DNA of 64,000 nt from Flavobacterium humidisoli (GTDB lineage Bacteria > Bacteroidota > Bacteroidia > Flavobacteriales > Flavobacteriaceae), in the NCBI RefSeq assembly GCF_023272795.1, contig NZ_CP096829.1:2542001-2606000 (forward strand), read 5' to 3'. Within the stretch, counting starts at the first letter, position 1; each line of letters starts with the position of its first letter. The notes beneath the pieces are model-generated. The model was not told the origin of the DNA. It did not search any database and saw only the letters and a list, made by a program, of their open reading frames with translations. Positions 9,333 to 20,200 of the stretch are shown in pieces. The position numbers and the translations under genes were made by a program.

Positions 9333-11329
9333 TTTTACATTTTTTCCTCTGTTTATCTGCTTGTATTTTTAGAAATCGATTTAATGATGCTATTTAAATT
9401 TCATTTTTTTGTAAAAATAAAGGCGCGTGATGTAAAATAAGATTCTTGATTTTTTAGATTAATAAGTTGTATTTTAGCAATATAGGAAATGAAAAATGAA
9501 ATTGCAGGCGGCCATCTTCTTATATGGGAAATTTTGCATTATTTTTCTTGCTGAATTAATTTCCAGTTATCCCATCAATGTTTTTTAAGATTTTGTGGGC
9601 TTGGTTTGGAATATGCATATATGAAAATCTAAGCTTATGAATCCTAAGTGAATTTTCATAGTTGTTTTAATCTGTCTAACTGTATTTGCAATTGGAAAAT
9701 AATTTAGTCGCAGCCAGCTGGCAGTCAGCGAATCTGATATTTAATATTTTTTAGGATATTCTTTCAGTCAGATCGTTGATCTAATGTAAAACTTAATATC
9801 GGATCCTCTGCTTGCGGAGCATCTCCTTCAGCTTCTCTTGCTAATGCAAGTATTGTGTAAGCATTATTTTGGAAACTGTTGGGAAAGAAAGTTCAGTTTT
9901 TTATAAATTTTTATTAGTAGTTCTCTGGTATAGAGCATGAATTTTGGCGCTCTGACTGCTGTCGCTATCTTTAGTTGAAATTAATTGCAATAAGTGCTTC
10001 CCCCTGTTGAGTAGAGAACTGCTTTGTGATGGCTCTGTATAATTGATTATTTAAGCTTAGACTTGCTTATTTCTGGTTAAAATGAAGTGCTAAATGTAAT
10101 TAAAGCGGCATAAAAAGAAAAAAACAGACGGAAGCATAATTTTTGCCCGCATCCTAAAGCTATAATTTTACAAAGCATTCTGCTGGTATTAAGAATTGAT
10201 ATAATATAAAAAAATGGCGGCTTCACACAAAAACTCCGTTTAAATAGTAAAATTTTAATGTCAATTTTTAACTGTCTATTGCAGGTTATTCAGATTTGGG
10301 CCCTAATTAAATGGCCAATTATAAAAAACACTTTTATATTAAAGATAAAATACCATTCAGCCTACTACAGTAATTTGATATAAGGCTGAGTTGATACTAA
10401 AGCCACCGTGTTGCATCAATGCCAAAGGCAGCTCTGCGCCAACTGATTGAACGTGCAGCTGTATGCCAAATATTGCCGGTATCCCATGCTGCAGCGCCAC
10501 ACTTAATGCCCCGTCGAATTTAGGATGCTGTTTTACAATTACTATTATAACTGTCAACCCCTATTGAGCTCTATGCCAGATAATTTAATAAAAACCTTCC
10601 ATTGCTTCTTTTTTTGTAAAAGTCTATTTCTAGAGAGTAATATGTAATTCATCTCGGAATTAAAATTATTATATTTGTCGAAGATGCCACCGTTATAATA
10701 TTATGTAGGAGCATTTGCTTGTTCGCTCAGGTATAATAATTCAATATTAAAACTTGTTTTTTTCCAAATTCGAACCAGCACCAATATTGAAAAACATCCT
10801 GAAGCTGGCTCTTGTAATAATTGTCTTAATCGCAATAAGAATTAAAACTATCTTTAAAAGCGTAAGCATCAAAAAGAATGATTCTAGTAGGATTATCAAA
10901 TTTATTACCGCCTGGCATTTCTTGTGCAGAGACAAAATGAGAAACAGTTAAAAAAATGACATCTTAGATATATTTTTCATGACACTTATAACTTACTAAA
11001 CATCTCGGGGCCATCAACGAGAAGTAATGTAATTTATGATTGAATTTTTTAGGGGTAATTAAAAAATCATAGCAAAGTTTTTTTTAATTTAAACAGATTA
11101 ATAAGCCTGCGACAATAACCTTTGGAATACTATTTCTTGGATTTATGGTATAAATGAAGATAAGTTTAAGAATAATGCCGGCAAACGTACATTTAAAAAA
11201 AATTAATAGACAAAACAATAACCGAGAAAAGTTGGACTGCATTTCTTCAATGTGCCTTTTTTTCTAATTCTTTAGTGGTTTTACAGCTTAAATCCGGATG
11301 CCTTATTTTTACTGTTCCCAATTACCTAT
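9333..11329. other. Gene-poor stretch, no supported gene
   Basis: About 2 kb with stops in every frame. A slightly GC-richer patch at 10357-10557 contains a 66-codon minus-strand frame with no recognisable family, start context or neighbour; it may be a gene remnant but could be chance. No RNA gene was seen. The stretch looks like decayed DNA between the fibre/OmpH pair and the insertion-sequence remnants to the right. Confidence 0.4.
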
Positions 11330-11470
11330 TTCACGAACGGTTGTTCTCTGGAGATTAATTTACGCCCGCAGCCGATCCGCCTTTTGTATGCCTGAAGGAA
11401 CTTTCAGTGGCTGCATTATCCTAGCAGTCTCCTTTTTGAGGCTCATGCTTTTTTTGATATTTTATTAGAA
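11330..11470 (-). mobile_element. IS3-family transposase fragment (decayed)
   Basis: Read on the minus strand, this short piece gives KGDC-stop-DNAATESSFRHTK, which matches the plus-strand remnant at about 13225-13275 almost base for base and corresponds to the conserved RKGDCWDNAxAESFF segment of IS3-family OrfB integrases. It contains in-frame stops and neither end of the element can be recognised. It is evidence of a former insertion of the same family seen at 12350-13450 and 57985-59110. Confidence 0.6.
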
Positions 11471-11694
11471 TCCGGCATAACGGCAAATATTTACAATTCC
11501 GCTGAATGCTAAGACCAGATTGAAATAGGGATCCATCTAATTGCTCCGGCGGGCTGTGTTTTCGTTTTACTCTTAAAACAGCGGTCCTTAGTTTTACGAT
11601 TCTCTTTCATGTTTGTTTAGCTTCTTCATTGGGTAAAGATATCACACAGGAAAAATATCTTTTTTTAATTTTTATAATGCTGACATGCGGTTTA

Positions 11695-12021
11695 TTAGTG
11701 TTTTTTTTTGCGAATTTTATTTAATTTGCATATAATTTCTTGTTTTGTGGAGGTAATTTTAATTTCTGTGCTGTCACATTCAAAAGCCGAAAAAATTACA
11801 GTCAGAGGCATGTTTTTAATTAAATCTAGAGTAAAAGAACCGTCAAAATCGGAAAAAAAAGTGCGCCTTTCCAGAGGAATCTCAATTTTAGCACCAGGTA
11901 TTGGTATCTCCCCTTCTTTTTCGTCAACATACAATACTTTTCCCGATATTTTTTTTCCCTGAGCATTGCATAAATTCAGAAAAAATGATAGTGCAACAAT
12001 TAAAGAATATTCTAATTTCAT
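11695..12021 (-). CDS. Small secreted protein with carboxypeptidase-regulatory-like domain
   Basis: The minus-strand gene encodes 108 residues: a signal peptide (LIVALSFFLNLCNAQ) followed by one beta-sandwich domain of the CarboxypepD_reg-like type, recognisable by KISGKVLYVD, IPIPGAKIEI, and FFSDFDGSFTLDL. In Bacteroidota this fold usually heads TonB-dependent receptors or other outer-membrane proteins; here it stands alone, with a lysine-rich C-terminus (KIRKKKH). It may be a complete small periplasmic protein or the surviving N-terminal part of a larger protein. It has no partner gene: both flanks are insertion-sequence remnants. Coding quality is good (no stop, clear signal peptide), so it is called as real with moderate confidence. 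Confidence 0.7.
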   Translation of the reverse strand: MKLEYSLIVALSFFLNLCNAQGKKISGKVLYVDEKEGEIPIPGAKIEIPLERRTFFSDFDGSFTLDLIKNMPLTVIFSAFECDSTEIKITSTKQEIICKLNKIRKKKH

Positions 12022-12349
12022 ATAGATTGGATTAGTTTGTAAAATCCTTCAGGAATCTGTAAATTTTCGCTGCGCATAATATGTTTTTCTATACTTGGAT
12101 TAAAACGTTAAGTTTTTACGCATGAAAATATTTTCCTGTAAAATTACCCGCTTGGTTTTTTAGTTAAAACCTTAAAGTAATACTTGTTGTCTTTTAGGTA
12201 ATAACTGGTTTTTGGCAGTTTTCTTTGATTGTTAATGATGGAAAAAAATGACCCACTTAAAAATCTAATGTATTATGCTATCTACGAAATTTTAAGTGCA
12301 ACCACAGAGCGGATGCGCTAACTTAAGATGGAATTCCAGTTAAGAACCA
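12022..12349. other. Short intergenic stretch, nothing seen
   Basis: This AT-rich DNA lies between the start of the minus-strand small gene and the IS3-like remnant. The promoter of 11695-12021 should be here. No other feature was found. Confidence 0.35.
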
Positions 12350-13450
12350 GATCTTAACTTTTGAGCATGAAGGAAAATCTTAAGAACTGATAACCAAAAT
12401 TTTAAACAAAGCAGCCCAATCAAGCCCCGAAAGGGATGACAATCTGACAATTTACCCAAAGAAAACTTGGAATCACAGCTCTTTGCTTTGCAAAATGGTT
12501 TTAGGATAACCAAGAATTGGAACAGAAAAAAAATCCCTAAACTTGAGAATTAAAAGAAACAGAGTTAGGACGCAGCATTTTAAACAGGCTATAGGCATCT
12601 TTTCAGTGGCAGGCCGATGATTTATACTTTCATAAAAGGCCATGAAAAAAATATATTCGATTAAAAAGATGCGCAGCGTTTTAAAAGTGATCCCAAGCGG
12701 CAGCTGTAATTGGAAGCGGCAGATTTTATGAGAAAGGCAGGAAAAAACAGCTCTGATAAAAGAAGAAGCCGCTTCAGTATAATTTAATGAGAAACAGCGC
12801 TATATGGAAACCTCAGACCCGAGCGTCTGCTCGAACAGACGAAGCAATTACTCTGGAGTTTCAATCCGGGGGACATCTGATATCCGAAATAAAGGCGGCT
12901 AAATGCAGGGAGCAGTTACGCCTGTAGGAAAATTGAGCAAAAAAACATCAGCCAATCAAAGCATAATCATTCTGCTGCGCCAAATATCCTGAAAAGAGAT
13001 TTTACATCAGCAGAAAAGGCTTGGTTTCCAGATATCACGCATATGCAGATAAAGAATTGTTTTTTTTTTCTGGCCATCATCCTGCATTTATTTGACAGAA
13101 AGATAGCGGGCTCGAATTTCAGCAATGGACTAAGCAGAATGTCTGATGATCCATGCTGGCGGGAAATCCAATATGCCAATAAAAATGTATTGAAATCTTA
13201 GAAAATAACACCCAAAGCATTCAAGCATAAAGAAGGCTGCAAGGATAATGCTGCCACTGAAAGCTCCTTCAGGCATACAAAAGCCGGATCGGCTTTGGCT
13301 GCAAGAATTCCTGAAGAACAGACTTGCATGAAATTTTTGACTCGAGCATCAGCGAACAGGCGAAGCAATAAATTGAGAGTTGGCACAATAAAAAATAAGA
13401 CGCACCGCTTTGAACTATAAAACTATTGAAGAATTTAGTAAATAACAAAT
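12350..13450 (+). mobile_element. IS3-family insertion sequence remnant (OrfA + OrfB, heavily mutated)
   Basis: The plus strand carries fragments of both transposase frames. Around 12380-12520 the sequence aligns with the OrfA region of the minus-strand copy at 57985-59110 (shared CTCTTTGCTTTGCAAA and a KNWNR-like segment). Around 12960-13445 OrfB pieces can be read: AWFPDITHMQIKN, LFDRKI, IQYANK, DNAATESSFRHTK, and a tail related to YIEIWHNKKRRNSALNYKTIEEFNK. Many stops and frameshifts make it non-functional. Terminal inverted repeats were not identifiable by eye. Confidence 0.7.
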
Positions 13451-14342
13451 TATAAAGATATAGTAGTTTTTTCTTCAGTTTTGTTTGCATGTGCAAGTTA
13501 TTGATGATAACTCGTGATAAATCTGTTGAATAAAATATTTGTACATGAACTGGTTCTGATAAATTATTTAAGTTAGTATATTCTAGAGTTTTTCTTAATC
13601 TTAAATATGTAACTAGAAGTGTTAAAATTTTATTTTTTATTTTTTTTGGTATTACGATGTTGGTATTGCTTGGGTGTTCAGTTTTATATTATAAGGTGCT
13701 TAACAGCCAGTTTAATTTTTTTTTATTTACTACTGAGTACTGTTTTTTGATTTTTTATGCTAAAATGGTTTTTTTTAGGCTGGTAATTGATATTTCTTAT
13801 TCAGGATATAATATAGTTTTGCACTTTATTTAGTAATTAGTTTTGCTTTAAATTAGGATATGCGAGCTTAAACAGCTTAATCTACTGTTAAATGCTGATC
13901 ATGTTGAAAAGTTGTAATTATTAAATTATTTAATATTGATTCGAATGGGATGATAAGAGTTATGCAAAAGATAAGGGTTTAGACAGTAGAAAAAAAATAA
14001 TTTAGAAAAAATGAAGTGTGGAGTTAATCCTGTTATTGAATGGTTTTTAATTGTATAAAATTGGATTTAAATCAAAAGGGCTATTTGTAAGCTATTTATT
14101 CGATTAGAAAAAAATGAGACCTTATCTCTTTTAAAAGTCTTGTTAAACTTTTCAGTGCTAGGATATATAAAATTTGAAATCAGCCAATTCTGGATTTCGA
14201 TATAAAAGAAGGCTAATTAAAAGCGGAATAAATCTATCTGTTCGTAAAATGGATAAAGGAGTCAACATTTAATCAATAGCTTAAATGGAAGGTTGTGTGT
14301 TGATTAGCTGTTTTTGTATATTGTTGTAGTTTAATAAAAATA
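13451..14342. other. Intergenic, no gene seen
   Basis: About 890 very AT-rich bases lie between the IS3-like remnant and the gene at 14343. There are stops in all frames and no clear hairpin. The promoter of 14343-15653 is presumably near the right end, but no motif could be fixed with confidence. Confidence 0.4.
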
Positions 14343-15653
14343 ATGAATAATAAAAATAATAAAAATAATAAAAATAATAAAAATAATAAAAAAATCTTTA
14401 TTTGGATATTATTTGCTTTTAGCTTTAATTTTGCCACTTCTCAATCATCTGGCATAGGTACAGATACTCCAAAAAACTCTTCTGTTTTAGAAATTTCGTC
14501 TTTAGATAAAGGGGTTTTGATACCTCGGGTTGATTTAAGCCTTTTAACGGGAGGTAATTTAAATATTTTTGGACTTTCTGGAAGTGATGGCCCTCAATTG
14601 GGCATTAAAGTATTTAATACTTCAAATATCTTTCCTTATAATTTAGGGGAGTACATTTGGTATGATAATAAATGGAATTCATTTAATAGTGGTATATTTT
14701 CCGCATTGAATGGTCTTACAAAAGTCGGTAATAATGTTGAATTAGGCGGTAGTCTAAATAAAAACTCAACAATTAATCTTGATAAAAACTTTTTAGTAAT
14801 CGAGAATAATTTAAATTCTAAGGGGCGTTTTCGATTTGGAGGAGCAGACCAACAATCTTTCATCAGAATTGATGATGAAAACAGAGCAGGTCTTAGTATG
14901 TACACAGGGCAAGTTGCTTGTTCCTTAGCGACATCTCCTGTTTTTACTTCTTTGGATGCATTTGGTGCAAGATTGCAAATGGGAACAAATGGTGGTTTTC
15001 CTATCGATTTATTTACTAATGGTGTGTCGCGTATAACTGTAAAAGAAGATGGTAAAGTTGGGGTAGGGATAACTCCTACAGCCACTCTATCTGTAGGAGG
15101 GACAGTAAGTATTAGCGATGTTAAGACAAATATTGGTCCTTATGAAAAACAAAAATTGTTGGTTTTGAACAATTCGAATATAATTGAACAAATTCCAGGA
15201 AATACGTTTATTACTAGTCAAGGTGTTCCTACTTTGCTTTTTGGTGCTTTCGATTCGCATAATGAATCAATTCCGACTAATAATACATTTAATAATATAC
15301 ATTTTTATAATGTTGTACATGGGGCTTTAGAAAACAATTCTGTTTTTACAATTCCAGAAACTGGCGTTTATGAAATATCCACGCATATTAATTATTATAA
15401 ATCAACTGTATCGGCGGGAACATTTTTTATAAATACTCGTTTGGATTTGAGTGTTGACAATGGTCTAACTTGGAATACTATTTCTTTTGACGCAGAAGAT
15501 GTCGCCAGTCAAAGTAGCCGTTTCTTTAGTCAGATAATAGCGAATTTCAGATCTTATAATAAAGGAGATAAGGTTCGAATTCAGAGTAATTGTAATGCTG
15601 GGTTTTCTATTGAAATTATTGGATCAAATCTTAAGGTTATGAAATTTCCTTAA
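14343..15653 (+). CDS. Fibre-like surface protein with C1q/TNF-like C-terminal domain
   Basis: The 436-residue protein begins with an unusual lysine/asparagine run, five NNK triplets in a row, before a signal peptide (FIWILFAFSFNFATSQ). The N-terminal module of the local fibre family follows: SSGIGTDTPKNSSVLEI, KGVLIPRVDL, and VFNTSNIFPYNLGEYIWYDNKW. The middle has short beta repeats ending in VGVGITPTATLSVGG. The last 140 residues (from about GVPTLLFGAFDSHN) contain FTIPETGVYEISTHINYY and end in a compact beta-rich domain resembling C1q/TNF-like jelly rolls, which usually form trimeric heads. No T9SS signal is seen. It stands alone between long gene-poor stretches. A trimeric adhesin head is the best guess; the C1q relation is by pattern only. 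Confidence 0.75.
   Translation: MNNKNNKNNKNNKNNKKIFIWILFAFSFNFATSQSSGIGTDTPKNSSVLEISSLDKGVLIPRVDLSLLTGGNLNIFGLSGSDGPQLGIKVFNTSNIFPYNLGEYIWYDNKWNSFNSGIFSALNGLTKVGNNVELGGSLNKNSTINLDKNFLVIENNLNSKGRFRFGGADQQSFIRIDDENRAGLSMYTGQVACSLATSPVFTSLDAFGARLQMGTNGGFPIDLFTNGVSRITVKEDGKVGVGITPTATLSVGGTVSISDVKTNIGPYEKQKLLVLNNSNIIEQIPGNTFITSQGVPTLLFGAFDSHNESIPTNNTFNNIHFYNVVHGALENNSVFTIPETGVYEISTHINYYKSTVSAGTFFINTRLDLSVDNGLTWNTISFDAEDVASQSSRFFSQIIANFRSYNKGDKVRIQSNCNAGFSIEIIGSNLKVMKFP
14346..14390 (+). repeat. Nine-base microsatellite at the start codon, 5 x AATAATAAA
   Basis: Directly after the ATG of 14343-15653, five perfect copies of AATAATAAA encode five Asn-Asn-Lys units ahead of the signal peptide core. 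Because nine is a multiple of three, slippage would lengthen or shorten the positively charged n-region without breaking the frame. Confidence 0.9.
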
Positions 15654-17212
15654 ATTTTTTTAATAATAAAATAGAATAGACATTTGCGCTGCGGTTGTTT
15701 AAAGAAGTAACCTATTGTACATTTTAAGCAGTGTTTTTTTTTATTTTTATAAATTATCGATATTCCTATCAAAGATTTTTGTGCATTGAACTACAATTGC
15801 GTCAATTATCTTTGATAGGATTTTTGTTTGTATCCTTCAAAAGATTTTGTTTAGTGTCTTTCTATTGCAAATAGGCTAAATAGTAAAAAAAATAAAGTTT
15901 CTATTTTTTTATTCTTTTTCTGATTTTCTAAAAATTTTGGCCAGTTGCTGCTGTATGATAAATATCAGGTATATGCCAATAATGTGAAATTGGTCATTTG
16001 TTCTTTAGAATATTTCAGATAATGTGTGTAGTGCACAGAAATGTAAGGTGTCAATTATAATTTTTCGTCCTTTCTGATTTTTTTTTATTTTTTATTAATG
16101 TTGTTCGTATTCTGTAGAAGAATTATGGTGCTATATTGAGCGTTTTTAGGTTGTAAATTTCGAATTAATGGCTTAAGCTGTTAAAGTAGTTTTCAAAAAT
16201 AAACTTGCCATTATTTATTTTTTCTAAAGTGATACCTTGTTAACTCTTAAAGCATTGCCGGGGTTATAAAGGATTCAGTAAAGTTTTTTATAAAATAGTT
16301 TAATGTGACGGTCGATTAAAGCCTGTTGGTATTTTACTGATGGTTCAGCTGACGTGAAGTTCAGAATGCTAAGGGGCTAATGAGTTATTTTTTGGAGTAT
16401 CTATTATGAATATTTTGCTGTTTGCTATTAGACTATGTTGTGGAATTTTTACTAAAGGATAAAATAAATGATAAGCAGTCATTTGTTAACAGGTAACTGT
16501 AAGTATTATAGGTGCTATTGGATTAATAGTTGCAGAGGTTGATTCAAATATAGTATTATAATTCTGATTGGCTCTAATGTTATTTTATATTAAGATCCTG
16601 TCTTTTGTTTAGTTGACTGTTGTTATGTAAAGCATCCTTGTGTGTTTGATGGCCGTTGCATAGTTTATTTTATTTTGTTTATAATGTTTTTTGCCTAATA
16701 TGATGGTTGAAATTGAAGTTTTCGTGATAGATCGAATTGCGAATTACCTTAGAATACTTTTAAATGTTGAGCTGTAAAGTTATTGTGGTCTTTAAAGCTG
16801 TTGGTTATCATAATGCTTTGAACGTGTTTAAAAGTCTCTCATAAGTTAAGCTATTTGTTGGCAATCTTTAGTGAGTGGTCTATTTGCACTCCAAAATTAT
16901 GTAGTAAACTATAAAAAATAGTAGTGGTTTTAAATAAGAAAGGAGGATACTTGTTGCGGTAATATATAAAAGCAGTTTCATGCTATGTGTTAAAAGATTA
17001 TAAAAAATAATCTTGATGCTGTTTTGTATAGTGGCATAGGTGTAGTTTACGCTGGGTTTTCTTTGATGGAAGAAGTTTTTTTATAGTTAGAATTATTGTT
17101 AAGTAGTCTTGTTTTTAGCGCTAAAAGTGTTTTGCAGGACTTCTTACGGGGTTAAATGCATGTTGCTTTGTGTTTCTGGATATAATTTTGCAACTGGTTT
17201 TAATTTAAAAAA
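15654..17212. other. Long intergenic stretch, one hairpin, no gene
   Basis: About 1.56 kb of AT-rich sequence with stops in all frames. The only structure found is the inverted repeat at 15764-15820. No transposase fragment could be recognised. It separates the single fibre gene at 14343 from the large repeat gene at 17213. Confidence 0.4.
15764..15820 (+). terminator. Inverted repeat, likely terminator downstream of 14343-15653
   Basis: Two 13-base arms (TCCTATCAAAGAT at 15764-15776 and its exact reverse complement at 15808-15820) flank a 31-base spacer and are followed by TTTTTG. The spacer is long for an intrinsic terminator, so a structured RNA or protein site is also possible. Confidence 0.5.
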
Positions 17213-20200
17213 ATGAAAAAAGAATTATTAATGGGATTGTTTTTGGCTTTATGTTATAAAGCGAATTCTCAGGTTGGCGTTGGTACAGTTTTGCCTAATG
17301 CGTCCGCTCAGTTAGATGTTGTGTCTTCAGATAAGGGGGTTTTGATACCAAGGGTAGCTTTGCAAAGTTCGAAAGACAATGTGACTATAAAAAATGGAAA
17401 TCAAAATAGTCTTTTAGTTTTTAATACATCTAACCTATCCGATGTTGTTCCGGGGTATTACTACTGGTATGATAACAGATGGAATAGGATATTGGTTTCT
17501 TCTGATGCTATTAGTTTAAGTGGCGGTAATGTTTTTTATAATATTGGCAATATAAATGATCCTAGTAATGATTTTTTTAGCTATGTTGATTCATCGGGAG
17601 CGGTTCAGGTAATCGACATCGCCTCTATGGTAAAAGCCAATGAGACCGTAACCACTCTTGTGGGGGATTCCAAGGCAGTGTATACCTACACCAATGAGAA
17701 GGGCGATAAGGTTAAGATTGATGTGCCTGGGGATGTTGCGAATAATTTTCAGGAAATCATCAATAACAGCTCAGTGCAGAATATCCTAGACCAGTATATC
17801 GTGAATAATGTGGAGGGGAATGTGAGCTATGACGCTGCCAAGAACACCTTCACGTATGTTGATTCATCGGGAGCGGTTCAGGTAATCGACATCGCCTCTA
17901 TGGTAAAAGCCAATGAGACCGTAACCACTCTTGTGGGGGATTCCAAGGCAGTGATACCTACACCAATGAGAAGGGCGATAAGGTTAAGATCGATGTGCCT
18001 GGGGATGTTGCGAATAATTTTCAGGAAATCATCAATAACAGCTCAGTGCAGAATATCTTAAACCAGTATATCGTGAATAATGTGGAGGGGAATGTGAGCT
18101 ATGACGCTGCCAAGAACACCTTCACGTATGTTGATTCATCGGGAGCGGTTCAGGTAATCGACATCGCCTCTATGGTAAAAGCCAATGAGACCGTAACCAC
18201 TCTTGTGGGGGATTCCAAGGCAGTGTATACCTACACCAATGAGAAGGGCGACAAGGTTAAGATCGATGTGCCTGGGGATGTTGCGAATAATTTTCAGGAA
18301 ATCATCAATAACAGCTCAGTGCAGAATATCCTAGACCAGTATATCGTGAATAATGTGGAGGGGAATGTGAGCTATGACGCTGCCAAGAACACCTTCACGT
18401 ATGTTGATTCATCGGGAGCGGTTCAGGTAATCGACATCGCCTCTATGGTAAAAGCCAATGAGACCGTAACCACTCTTGTGGGGGATTCCAAGGCAGTGTA
18501 TACCTACACCAATGAGAAGGGCGATAAGGTTAAGATTGATGTGCCTGGGGATGTTGCGAATAATTTTCAGGAAATCATCAATAACAGCTCAGTGCAGAAT
18601 ATCTTAAACCAGTATATCGTGAATAATGTGGAGGGGAATGTGAGCTATGACGCTGACAACAACACCTTCACGTATGTTGATTCATCGGGAGCGGTTCAGG
18701 TAATCGACATCGCCTCTATGGTAAAAGCCAATGAGACCGTAACCACTCTTGTGGGGGATTCCAAGGCAGTGTATACCTACACCAATGAGAAGGGCGATAA
18801 GGTTAAGATCGATGTGCCTGGGGATGTTGCGAATAATTTTCAGGAAATCATCAATAACAGCTCAGTGCAGAATATCCTAGACCAGTATATCGTGAATAAT
18901 GTGGAGGGGAATGTGAGCTATGACGCTGCCAAGAACACCTTCACGTATGTTGATTCATCGGGAGCGGTTCAGGTAATCGACATCGCCTCTATGGTAAAAG
19001 CCAATGAGACCGTAACCACTCTTGTGGGGGATTCCAAGGCAGTGTATACCTACACCAATGAGAAGGGCGATAAGGTTAAGATTGATGTGCCTGGGGATGT
19101 TGCGAATAATTTTCAGGAAATCATCAATAACAGCTCAGTGCAGAATATCCTAGACCAGTATATCGTGAATAATGTGGAGGGGAATGTGAGCTATGACGCT
19201 GCCAAGAACACCTTCACGTATGTTGATTCATCGGGAGCGGTTCAGGTAATCGACATCGCCTCTATGGTAAAAGCCAATGAGACCGTAACCACTCTTGTGG
19301 GGGATTCCAAGGCAGTGTATACCTACACCAATGAGAAGGGCGACAAGGTTAAGATCGATGTGCCTGGGGATGTTGCGAATAATTTTCAGGAAATCATCAA
19401 TAACAGCTCAGTGCAGAATATCCTAGACCAGTATATCGTGAATAATGTGGAGGGGAATGTGAGCTATGACGCTGCCAAGAACACCTTCACGTATGTTGAT
19501 TCATCGGGAGCGGTTCAGGTAATCGACATCGCCTCTATGGTAAAAGCCAATGAGACCGTAACCACTCTTGTGGGGGATTCCAAGGCAGTGTATACCTACA
19601 CCAATGAGAAGGGCGATAAGGTTAAGATCGATGTGCCTGGGGATGTTGCGAATAATTTTCAGGAAATCATCAATAACAGCTCAGTGCAGAATATCCTAGA
19701 CCAGTATATCGTGAATAATGTGGAGGGGAATGTGAGCTATGACGCTGCCAAGAACACCTTCACGTATGTTGATTCATCGGGAGCGGTTCAGGTAATCGAC
19801 ATCGCCTCTATGGTAAAAGCCAATGAGACCGTAACCACTCTTGTGGGGGATTCCAAGGCAGTGTATACCTACACCAATGAGAAGGGCGACAAGGTTAAGA
19901 TCGATGTGCCTGGGGATGTTGCGAATAATTTTCAGGAAATCATCAATAACAGCTCAGTGCAGAATATCCTAGACCAGTATATCGTGAATAATGTGGAGGG
20001 GAATGTGAGCTATGACGCTGCCAAGAACACCTTCACGTATGTTGATTCATCGGGAGCGGTTCAGGTAATCGACATCGCCTCTATGGTAAAAGCCAATGAG
20101 ACCGTAACCACTCTTGTGGGGGATTCCAAGGCAGTGTATACCTACACCAATGAGAAGGGCGATAAGGTTAAGATTGATGTGCCTGGGGATGTTGCGAATA

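Noticed and set aside
10357..10557. Minus-strand 66-codon frame in a GC-richer patch
   Set aside because: No recognised family, no neighbour and no start context. It is mentioned only as a possible remnant.
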